Origin: JBQTIU01 sp052387815
GTDB taxonomy: Bacteria; Pseudomonadota; Alphaproteobacteria; CACIAM-22H2
Length of the DNA: 13,515 bases
Direction of reading: 5' to 3'
NCBI GenBank assembly: GCA_052387815.1
Contig: JBQTIU010000091.1
Coordinates: 1-13,515 of the forward strand
Shown: in pieces, positions 6,773 to 12,756 of the stretch
Position numbering within the stretch: position 1 is the first letter of the stretch
How the letters are laid out: each line of letters begins with the position of its first letter
Translations under genes and position numbers: made by a program
The notes under the pieces: model-generated
Told to the model about the DNA's origin: nothing
The model's database searches: none
The model's input: the letters and a program-made list of their open reading frames with translations, nothing else

Positions 6773-9415
6773 TCACGCGGCGGCGAGCAACTCGGCGTAG
6801 ACCGTGCCCGGCCGGTTGAGCTCGCCGGGCCGGCCGTGTTCGATCAGCCGAGCGTCGGCGAACACCAGCACGCGGGCGAAGCGTAGGGCCTGGGTGACGT
6901 CGTTCAGCACCCACACCAGCGTGCGGCCCGCAGCACCCTGGAACAGGCCGTCCATGACTTTCGCCTGGGCCTGGGCGTCGAGGATCGCGGTCGCCTCGTT
7001 GACGACGATCAGGTCGGGCCGCTTCAAGAGGCAGCGCGCGATGGCGAGTTTCTGGCGCTGCGCGGGGGCCAACCTGGCGCCGCCCACCCCGACCTGGAAA
7101 TCGAGCCCCACCTCGAGCACCGCCGGCCGCAGCTCGAGCTCGTCGAGCAACTCGACGATCAGCTTGCCGACGCGGCTCGCCGCCTTGGCTTGGTTGTAGG
7201 CGATCTTGCCGAACAGGATGTTGTCCTGCAGCGTCGCCGCGGCGTTGTAGCCGGCGGAGTCGAAGAACTCGATCGCCCTTTGCGCGCGTGCCGGCAGCTC
7301 GGCGCGGAACGCCTTGCGCGCGGCAAGCACGCGGGCCTTCAGGGGTTCGAGGAGGTCGAGGCGGTGGCGCGCCTCGATGAGCTTGAAGGGCAGGGTCATG
7401 AGGCGGGCGCGATCCTCGTCGGCGATCGGCGCGCCCTTCGGGATGCGCGCCAAGAGCGACTGGAATTCGGGCAGGTCGTCGGCGGAAATGAAGCTGAACT
7501 GCTCGAAGAACTCGTGGCCCGGCGGCAGGCCGGCGAACAGCTCGATCATGGTCGCGGCCACTTGCCGCCCGGCGTCGAGGAGGTCGGCGGTCAATCCGAA
7601 TTTGTCGAGCACCGCCAGCGCGTCGGGGTCGCGGGCCAGACGGTCGGTCTCGAACCGGGGGCCGAGCGGGGTGCCGAACAGCAGGTTTTCGGCCAACGTG
7701 GCATTGGAGTTGTAGCGCTCGGGATCGAACGGCTCGACCAGCGCCTGGAGCGCCGGGTCGGCGATGCGCGCCTTGAGGCCGGCGCGCGCCTTCAAGATCG
7801 CCGCGGCGATCTCGGGGCGTGCGCGGGGATCGATGGTGCCGCGCAGGCCGAGCTGGAAGATGTCCTCCTCCATGTCGATCGAGGCCAACACCTCGATCGC
7901 GCGCTTGGTAAGCGCGTCGGCTCCCTCGACGCCCGCCGCCGCGTAGTCGACCCAGTCGGCCTCGATATCGAGCGCGAGATTGCCCGCCCGCTGACTTTCC
8001 GCGAGCCACCGGCGCCGGCTGTGCTCGGCCGCCGGCGCGCGCACGCGCGGGGTGACGGGGCGCTGGCGCAGGCCGTAGGTCAGGTTGTCGCGCACGCTCG
8101 CCGAAAAGAGATAGGCGGTCTGGCCGACATAGCCGATGCGCGCCCCGACCACTCCGGCCGGCAGGGTCGCGGCATCGTGGCCGGCGACGGACAGCTTGCC
8201 GCCGGTCGGCAGGTAGAGGCGGGCGAGCAGCATCGCTACCGCCTCCTTGCCGCCGCCGCTGGCACCGAGCAGGGCGACGCTCTCGCCGGCCGCGATCGTG
8301 AAGGTGGCCGCTTCCAGCGCCTTGTTCTGTCCGTCCTCGGCGAACGACAGGTTGGCGGCGACGATCGGGCCCTGCAAGCGCGGCGGGGTCGCCTCGAGCG
8401 GGGCCTGGAGGGCCTCCTCGAACATGTTCTCCGGCCGGAACTGCTCGGTCACCTGGTCGTACTTGATTTTCGAGTCCTGGGTCTGCTGGTAGTAATCCAG
8501 GAGTTCTTTCCACGGCCCCGACATGTCCTTGTGCGCGGTCAAGGCGGCGGCGAGCGCGCCGGCCGTGAGTTCGCCCTGGATCACCAGATAGCCGCCGATC
8601 GAATAGAACAGCAGGGGCGCCATCGAGTTGAGGAAATTGTTGAGGAACTTGACCATCGACTTGCGCTGGTAGATCTCGAAGCGAATGCGGAAGACGAGCC
8701 CCAGCCGGTCCGAGAAATCGGCGCGCTCCAGGCTCGCGGTCCCGTGGGCGTGGATCTCGTGGACGCCGGCGACCGCCTCGCCGATCCGCTCCGAGACCTT
8801 GCGCATCGCCCGCACCCGCTCCTTGCCCAGCATGTTCACCCGCCGCTGCATCTTGGGGATGATGTAGGCCTGGACCGGGTAGAGCGAGATCGCCGCCAGA
8901 CCCATGATCGGGTTCTGCACGAACAGGAAGGTGACGACGGTCAACAGCGTCCCGGCCTGGATCAGCGGCTGGGCGAAGGCATCGCCCATGTAGCCGCCCA
9001 GGGGCTCGACCTCGGCGGTCACCATCGGGATGAGCTCCCCCGCCGAGACTTTGCGGAAATGCGGCAGCGGGAAGCGCATGACGCGCGACACCAAATCGTA
9101 GCGCAGCCGGCGCAGCAGCCGCTCGCCGAGCCGGCCCTTGAGCGTATTGATGTATTGCTTGATGCCGCCGTTGATGATGACGAGGGCGAGGAACCAGGCG
9201 CAGAGCAGGAACAGGTAATCGACCTGCGAGAAACCGATGCCCAGGATGTCGACCGGGAACTTGATGTTCCGGCTCAAGATGGCCTTGTTGAAGATGTCCT
9301 TGGGGACGTCGAGCGACAGGTAATAGAAGGGCAGGGAGAAGATCGTCAGGAGGCAAAGGATCACCGTCTCGCGCCGCGCGTATTTGCTCACGAACCGGTG
9401 CAGGCTTTTTTCCAT
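6773..9415 (-). CDS. Atypical ABC exporter-type protein (TM domain plus expanded, degenerate ATPase domain)
   Basis: An 880-residue fused permease-ATPase. The N-terminal ~330 residues form a type IV exporter-like membrane domain with hydrophobic segments near 17-35, 65-84, 150-187 and 266-280. The ATPase domain begins at about 350. Its motifs are abnormal. The Walker A position is GASGGGKEA (384-392), with Glu where Ser/Thr is normal. The signature position is LAPAQ (782-786) instead of LSGGQ, Walker B reads DLIVVNEA (801-808) with Asn806 for the usual Asp, and LND (837-839) sits at the H-loop. Q432 (YVGQTAYLF) is kept. The Q-loop and signature are ~350 residues apart, against under 100 normally, owing to an inserted repeat region. 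First gene of a minus-strand operon; AAGG lies 7 bases before the ATG. Substrate unknown. Hydrolysis may be weak or absent. Confidence 0.88.
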   Translation of the reverse strand: MEKSLHRFVSKYARRETVILCLLTIFSLPFYYLSLDVPKDIFNKAILSRNIKFPVDILGIGFSQVDYLFLLCAWFLALVIINGGIKQYINTLKGRLGERLLRRLRYDLVSRVMRFPLPHFRKVSAGELIPMVTAEVEPLGGYMGDAFAQPLIQAGTLLTVVTFLFVQNPIMGLAAISLYPVQAYIIPKMQRRVNMLGKERVRAMRKVSERIGEAVAGVHEIHAHGTASLERADFSDRLGLVFRIRFEIYQRKSMVKFLNNFLNSMAPLLFYSIGGYLVIQGELTAGALAAALTAHKDMSGPWKELLDYYQQTQDSKIKYDQVTEQFRPENMFEEALQAPLEATPPRLQGPIVAANLSFAEDGQNKALEAATFTIAAGESVALLGASGGGKEAVAMLLARLYLPTGGKLSVAGHDAATLPAGVVGARIGYVGQTAYLFSASVRDNLTYGLRQRPVTPRVRAPAAEHSRRRWLAESQRAGNLALDIEADWVDYAAAGVEGADALTKRAIEVLASIDMEEDIFQLGLRGTIDPRARPEIAAAILKARAGLKARIADPALQALVEPFDPERYNSNATLAENLLFGTPLGPRFETDRLARDPDALAVLDKFGLTADLLDAGRQVAATMIELFAGLPPGHEFFEQFSFISADDLPEFQSLLARIPKGAPIADEDRARLMTLPFKLIEARHRLDLLEPLKARVLAARKAFRAELPARAQRAIEFFDSAGYNAAATLQDNILFGKIAYNQAKAASRVGKLIVELLDELELRPAVLEVGLDFQVGVGGARLAPAQRQKLAIARCLLKRPDLIVVNEATAILDAQAQAKVMDGLFQGAAGRTLVWVLNDVTQALRFARVLVFADARLIEHGRPGELNRPGTVYAELLAAA
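7094..8104 (-). repeat. Three diverged protein-level repeat units inside the ABC ATPase domain
   Basis: Three copies of an ATL..N(L/I)LFG-type motif occur: SASVRDNLTYG (438-448), YNSNATLAENLLFG (568-581) and YNAAATLQDNILFG (723-736). Each is followed, at varying distance, by a helix resembling the segment that precedes the signature: VLASIDMEEDIFQLGLRG, VLDKFGLTADLLDAG and LLDELELRPAVLEVGLD. Copies 2 and 3 also share the lead-in (VEPFDPERYN against IEFFDSAGYN). This looks like triplication of the helical-subdomain segment between Q-loop and signature. The copies are too diverged to be seen as DNA repeats. Confidence 0.7.
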
Positions 9416-9513
9416 CCGCCGACCTTAACCCATCCGCGGGCCGCAGGTAAATCCGGTGCGTGGGGCGGGATGCAGGCCGGCGGGGGGCTCGCCCGAGTCC
9501 TCGGCACTTGGGC

Positions 9514-9519
9514 TATCAT
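9514..9519 (+). promoter_or_regulatory. Candidate -10 box (TATCAT) close to the PCu(A)C start codon
   Basis: TATCAT ends six bases before the ATG at 9526, so transcription from it would begin at or next to the start codon and give a leaderless mRNA. No Shine-Dalgarno is visible before the ATG, which agrees. There is no clear -35. Confidence 0.3.
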
Positions 9520-9525
9520 CGCCCG

Positions 9526-10020
9526 ATGCGCCGCGGTCTCGCGCTTATGCTGTTCGCCCTCGGGCTATCAGCCGCTGGGGCCTTCGGCCAGGCGCAGCCG
9601 AGCGGCCTTGCGGTCGAAGCCGCATGGGCACGGGCGAAGCCGGCCGCCGCCGCCAACGGCGCCGTCTACGTCACGATCCGCAATCGCGGCAGCGCGCCCG
9701 ACCGACTCACCGGGGCCGCCTCGCCGGTGGCATCGGCAGCCGAGTTGCACGCCCCTCATCTTGGAGGGCATCGCCCGCATGCGCCCGATCGCGGCCCTCG
9801 CGATCGGCCCCGGGGCGAGCGCGACCCTCGAGCCGGGGGGCACGTCATGCTCGTCGGCCTGAAGGCGCTCTTGATCGACGGCCAGCGCTTCCCGCTCACC
9901 CTCGTCTTCGAGACCGCCGGCGCGATCGCCGTCGAAGTGCGCGTGCGTCGTTTCCCGCCCGCCCCTTCCGACCACCACGGGGGCTGCCGAGCCGCGGGTA
10001 CCATCCTGGTCTCAATCTGA
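9526..10020 (+). CDS. PCu(A)C-family periplasmic copper chaperone, with two compensating frameshifts
   Basis: A 164-codon open frame encoding a PCu(A)C protein, which delivers Cu(I) to the CuA site of cytochrome oxidase. A signal peptide (MRRGLALMLFALGLSAAG) is followed by VEAAWARAKPAAAANGAVYV and TIRNRGSAPDRLTGAASPVA, both family-typical, then AELH with ligand H75. After that the frame becomes nonsense until GGHVMLVGLK (H106, M108). The missing middle is readable in another frame from about 9755 to 9838: LILEGIARMRPIAALAIGPG then ASATLEPGG, including the Met-x-Arg-type ligand segment. One shift lies near 9751-9756, the other in the six-G run at 9835-9840. Net frame is restored, so the stop is reached normally. 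As printed, the product would lose its central ligands. I prefer ATG 9526 over earlier starts because it leads straight into the signal peptide. Confidence 0.8.
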   Translation: MRRGLALMLFALGLSAAGAFGQAQPSGLAVEAAWARAKPAAAANGAVYVTIRNRGSAPDRLTGAASPVASAAELHAPHLGGHRPHAPDRGPRDRPRGERDPRAGGHVMLVGLKALLIDGQRFPLTLVFETAGAIAVEVRVRRFPPAPSDHHGGCRAAGTILVSI

Positions 10021-10078
10021 TATTATATTCGTCTAAACTTATAATGAACGTCATATCAATGGCTTAGAATTGCTTGCC
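10016..10078 (+). other. AT-rich patch after the copper chaperone gene
   Basis: This stretch (TGATATTATATTCG, then CTTATAATGAACG and CATATCAATGG) is strikingly AT-rich against its surroundings. It contains a TATAAT at 10040-10045 and only a seven-codon open frame. It may hold a promoter, an upstream regulatory site or a small insertion scar; I cannot decide. Confidence 0.35.
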
Positions 10079-10150
10079 GGGCTCGACGCGCGCCTGTCAC
10101 ATTTTTGCCGACGGCTGCCGAGATTTTCCACGGGTCGCGAAATCTTGCCT

Positions 10151-10179
10151 TTGCCGGCCCACGGGGCCTATGCCATAGT
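10151..10179 (+). promoter_or_regulatory. Candidate sigma-70 promoter for the COG4671-like glycosyltransferase
   Basis: TTGCCG (10151-10156) and CATAGT (10174-10179) are separated by exactly 17 bases. Predicted transcription start is near 10186, about 35 bases before the TTG start codon. Confidence 0.45.
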
Positions 10180-10220
10180 CGCCGGCCTGGGGAAAGACAC
10201 TCATTCGGGGGAACCAACCC

Positions 10221-11462
10221 TTGGGCGAGCTGGGGAGGCGTCGGGCGCGGGGCGGACCGCGCATCCTCATTTATAGCCACGACACGCTCGGCCTCGGCCA
10301 CCTGCGCCGCTGCCGGACGATCGCCCATGCCCTGGTCGAGCGCGGCAAGGATCTGTCGGTCCTCATCCTGTCGGGCTCGCCGATCATCGGCAGCTTCGAT
10401 TTCAAGGCGCGGGTCGACTTCGTGCGCGTGCCGGGCGTGATCAAGCTGCGCAACGGCGAGTACACCTCGCTCAATCTGCACATCGACATCAAGCAGATGC
10501 TCGATATCCGCGCCTCGATCATCCGCCACACCGCCGAAGCCTTCCACCCCGACCTGTTCCTGGTCGACAAGGAGCCGGTCGGCCTGCGCGGCGAGGTGAC
10601 CGACACTCTCGTCATGCTGAAATCGCGCGGCGTGCCGCTGGTGCTCGGCCTGCGCGATGTCATGGATGACCCGGGGCTGCTCGAGCCGGAATGGAAGCGC
10701 AAGAACGCGATGCCGGCGCTGCGCGACCTCTACGACGATATCTGGATCTACGGCCTGCCGCAGATGTGCGACCCCTTGGCCGGGCTGTCGGTTCCCAAAT
10801 CGGTCAAGCGCAAGATCAGCTACACGGGCTATCTCAAGCGCACGGCGGCGCCCGCCCTGGCGCGCGCCTCGCTCGCGGTGGCCCTGCGCGAGCCCTATAT
10901 CCTGGCGACCACCGGCGGCGGGGGCGATGGCGAGGCGCTGATCGACTGGGTGCTGCGCGCCTACGAGCACGATCAGCGCCTTCCCTATCGCGCGCTGCTC
11001 GTGCTCGGGCCCTTCATGCAGCCCGAACGCCAGGCCGAGTTCCTGGCGCGCGCCGGGCGTCTGCCCAACGTCGAGGCGATCACCTTCGACGCCCATCTCG
11101 AGGAGCGTATGGCGCGGGCCGCCGGCGTCGTCGCCATGGGCGGCTACAACACGTTCTGCGAGATCCTGTCCTTCGACAAGCGGGCGATCATCGTGCCCCG
11201 CACCGAGCCCCGGCTCGAGCAGTCGATGCGCGCCGCCCGCGCCCAGGAGCTCGGCCTGGTGCGCATGCTGGGCGACGACGGCAAGCGCGAGGTACGCCAG
11301 ATGGTGGACGCGCTCAGGCGCATGCCCGAACAGCCCCTGCCCTCGGACATGGTGATCCCCGGCCTGCTCGACGGCCTCGACAACGTCAACCGCCGGGTCG
11401 GCCGCTGGCTCGGCGCCCGCGCGCCCCTCGAGCGCCGCCTGGCGGTCGTCCCCGGCGAATAG
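10221..11462 (+). CDS. Predicted GT-B-fold glycosyltransferase (COG4671-like)
   Basis: A 413-residue cytoplasmic protein of the predicted glycosyltransferase group COG4671, related in fold to MurG-like GT-B enzymes. The N-terminal Rossmann half opens with ILIYSHDTLGLGHLRRCRTI (15-34). The glycine loop TTGGGGDGE (230-238) begins the second half. MGGYNTFCEILSFDKRAIIV (306-325) followed by PRTEPRLEQSMRA is the nucleotide-sugar-binding region with a conserved Gly-Gly-Tyr-Asn and E314. The start is TTG, with GGGGGAA about 8-14 bases upstream; no ATG or GTG precedes the conserved opening in frame. The acceptor is unknown. A second glycosyltransferase lies ~1.3 kb downstream, which suggests a role in surface polysaccharide or glycoconjugate synthesis. 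Confidence 0.85.
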   Translation: MGELGRRRARGGPRILIYSHDTLGLGHLRRCRTIAHALVERGKDLSVLILSGSPIIGSFDFKARVDFVRVPGVIKLRNGEYTSLNLHIDIKQMLDIRASIIRHTAEAFHPDLFLVDKEPVGLRGEVTDTLVMLKSRGVPLVLGLRDVMDDPGLLEPEWKRKNAMPALRDLYDDIWIYGLPQMCDPLAGLSVPKSVKRKISYTGYLKRTAAPALARASLAVALREPYILATTGGGGDGEALIDWVLRAYEHDQRLPYRALLVLGPFMQPERQAEFLARAGRLPNVEAITFDAHLEERMARAAGVVAMGGYNTFCEILSFDKRAIIVPRTEPRLEQSMRAARAQELGLVRMLGDDGKREVRQMVDALRRMPEQPLPSDMVIPGLLDGLDNVNRRVGRWLGARAPLERRLAVVPGE

Positions 11463-11924
11463 GACTAGTCGGCCCCCGGGCGGCCGCAATCCCGGCGCCT
11501 GGTCAAGAAGATCGCGCCCAGGTTGGCCGTAATGGACGCGGGCGAGGAGCACCTTTTGACCTGCTGCAGGCCGGGCAGCGACGGCAATTCCTACGCGATC
11601 ACGCGCGGCGATCCCAAGCCGCCCCGCAACGCCACGCCACCGCGGCACCCCGCCAGCCGACGAGCGCCGCCCGCCGGCGAAGGCCACGCGCACCTGCTCG
11701 CGGACAATCGCTGTCGAGCGCACATGAGTTGACCGATCTTCTACAGTGCGTTTTGCTAGGTAATCGATCGGCTACGATTTTTCGGGCCGGGATTCGGCCT
11801 TGGCACTGCAGTTTCGGGCCTCCGGGTGGGGTCAGTTTGCGCCGATTTTGGTGATCGTGGTCGGCAGGGCGACCCGGGCGCGATCCACGAGCGGCACGGC
11901 CTGTCGGACCACGCCGGCTTAGGA
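11463..11924. other. Gene-poor stretch between glycosyltransferase and toxin gene
   Basis: No recognisable gene in 462 bases. A plus-strand frame from about 11532 to 11732 starts with DAGEEHLLTCCRPGSDGNSY but then turns into low-complexity Pro/Arg/Ala and matches nothing I know. On the minus strand, 11832-11912 reads 26 codons from GTG that look protein-like (AVPLVDRARVALPTTITKIG near the end), in the same frame as the toxin and just after its stop. GTGGGGTCAGTTTG near 11824 resembles GGGGTC-type sequence beside the transposase relic (ATGGGGTCGGTCTT, 344-357). The region may be mobile-element or gene debris. Confidence 0.4.
11762..11782 (+). terminator. Weak terminator-like hairpin
   Basis: AATCG (11762-11766) pairs with CGATT (11775-11779), which runs into a stretch of five T's (11778-11782). 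The stem is only 5 bp and A/T-rich. It lies 300 bases beyond the glycosyltransferase stop, so its function is doubtful. Confidence 0.25.
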
Positions 11925-12329
11925 TCAGCACGCGATCGTCCGCAGGTGACCCGCCGCCGCATAGGCGAGCAGCCGGGGATCGCGTGTCACTAGGCTCGCC
12001 CGCAAGCCGCGCGCCGTCGCCACGAGCAGCCGGTCCGCCGGGTCGCCGTGGAGCGCGCCCGGCAGGAACGACGACTCGATCGCCGCTTCGGGAGCGAGGG
12101 GCGCGAGCCGCACGCCCGGCCGGTCGAGGAAGGCGGCGAACCAGGCGGCGGGCGAGGGTTCGAATGCGACGCCCGAGCGGGCGGCGAACAGGCCGATCTC
12201 CCACGCCGACACCGGCGAGACGAGCACTTCGCCGCGCGCGGCGTGCGAGCGGACCGCATCCAGGCTGCGGCGCGACATCGGATCGGCGTTCGCAAGCCAG
12301 ATCACGGCGCAGGTGTCGAGGAGCAGCAT
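11925..12329 (-). CDS. vapC: PIN-domain toxin, VapC-like ribonuclease
   Basis: A 134-residue PIN-domain protein, the usual size for VapC toxins, which cleave RNA (often tRNA or rRNA) when freed of antitoxin. The opening LLLDTCAVIWLAN supplies D5. VSPVSAWEIGLFAARSG supplies E44. GDPADRLLVATARG supplies D96/D99 and LVTRDPRLL supplies D117. The metal-binding acid set is therefore complete and the enzyme is probably active. This subtype (WEIG, DPADRLL) normally pairs with Phd/YefM-type antitoxins, as here. I chose the ATG at 12329 because it begins directly with the PIN core; a longer upstream frame overlaps the antitoxin. The antitoxin gene ends 8 bases before it, so the two are one operon. Confidence 0.92.
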   Translation of the reverse strand: MLLLDTCAVIWLANADPMSRRSLDAVRSHAARGEVLVSPVSAWEIGLFAARSGVAFEPSPAAWFAAFLDRPGVRLAPLAPEAAIESSFLPGALHGDPADRLLVATARGLRASLVTRDPRLLAYAAAGHLRTIAC

Positions 12330-12337
12330 GCGGCGGC

Positions 12338-12604
12338 TCAGCGGTGCAGAAGGCCTCGTCCGGCATCGCCGGGTTCCTCGACCGTCGGCGCGCTCACATC
12401 CACTCCGGCCGGTATCGACACCGAGCTGCGCAGCGCGCCCCACAAGGACGGCGGTGGGGTGCGCGGGGGCGTGAGTTCGGCGATCGACCGACCGCGGCGG
12501 GTGACGACGACGCGCTTGTACCTACGCGTCTCGAGGCCCCTGAACACCGCCAGACAAGTGGCCTTGAACCGCGTCGAGGTGATCGTCAAGACCTCGTCTT
12601 TCAC
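12338..12604 (-). CDS. Phd/YefM-family antitoxin of the PIN toxin
   Basis: An 88-residue antitoxin. The N-terminal half (LTITSTRFKATCLAVFRGLE, then YKRVVVTRRGRSIAELTPP) has the Phd/YefM DNA-binding fold pattern. After a proline-rich linker, LWGALRSSVSIPAGVDV corresponds to the toxin-binding tail that carries LWG in this subgroup. The start is GTG, with GGAGGA (12611-12616) six bases upstream. It is first in the operon, before the toxin, and overlaps nothing. A near-perfect inverted repeat just upstream is the likely site where it represses its own promoter. Confidence 0.88.
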   Translation of the reverse strand: MKDEVLTITSTRFKATCLAVFRGLETRRYKRVVVTRRGRSIAELTPPRTPPPSLWGALRSSVSIPAGVDVSAPTVEEPGDAGRGLLHR

Positions 12605-12614
12605 GGCCGCTCCT

Positions 12615-12646
12615 CCGATATCGTCCGATAGAAAGGACTATATCGG
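12615..12646 (-). promoter_or_regulatory. Toxin-antitoxin operator with embedded promoter
   Basis: CCGATATCGTCC (12615-12626) and GGACTATATCGG (12635-12646) are inverted arms matching at 11 of 12 positions, with an 8-base spacer. On the minus strand TATAGT (12642-12637) is a candidate -10 inside one arm. The other arm abuts the ribosome site of the antitoxin gene. Bound antitoxin or antitoxin-toxin complex would thus block transcription. The arrangement is typical of autoregulated modules. Confidence 0.7.
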
Positions 12647-12720
12647 CCCCGCCGCCCGCGCCGTCAAGCCGCCGCCCCGGGCCGGCGGGATTCGGCACGG
12701 TCGACGCGTTGCCTCGACCC

Positions 12721-12750
12721 TTGAAGGCCACTGCCCTTGTGAACTACGGT
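12721..12750 (+). promoter_or_regulatory. Possible promoter of the right-hand glycosyltransferase
   Basis: TTGAAG (12721-12726) and TACGGT (12745-12750) lie 18 bases apart. The -10 ends six bases before the ATG at 12757, so a leaderless or near-leaderless transcript would result. Consensus match is modest. Confidence 0.25.
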
Positions 12751-12756
12751 TGGGGC

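Noticed and set aside
7190..9862. A very long plus-strand open frame (890 codons) antisense to the ABC transporter gene
   Set aside because: Its product is rich in Arg, Gly, Glu, Asp and His with no fold-like pattern, as expected when a GC-rich gene is read on the opposite strand. The minus strand gives clear membrane and ATPase motifs.
10056..11723. A 555-codon minus-strand open frame antisense to the COG4671-like glycosyltransferase
   Set aside because: Low-complexity antisense composition and no motifs; the plus strand has convincing glycosyltransferase blocks.
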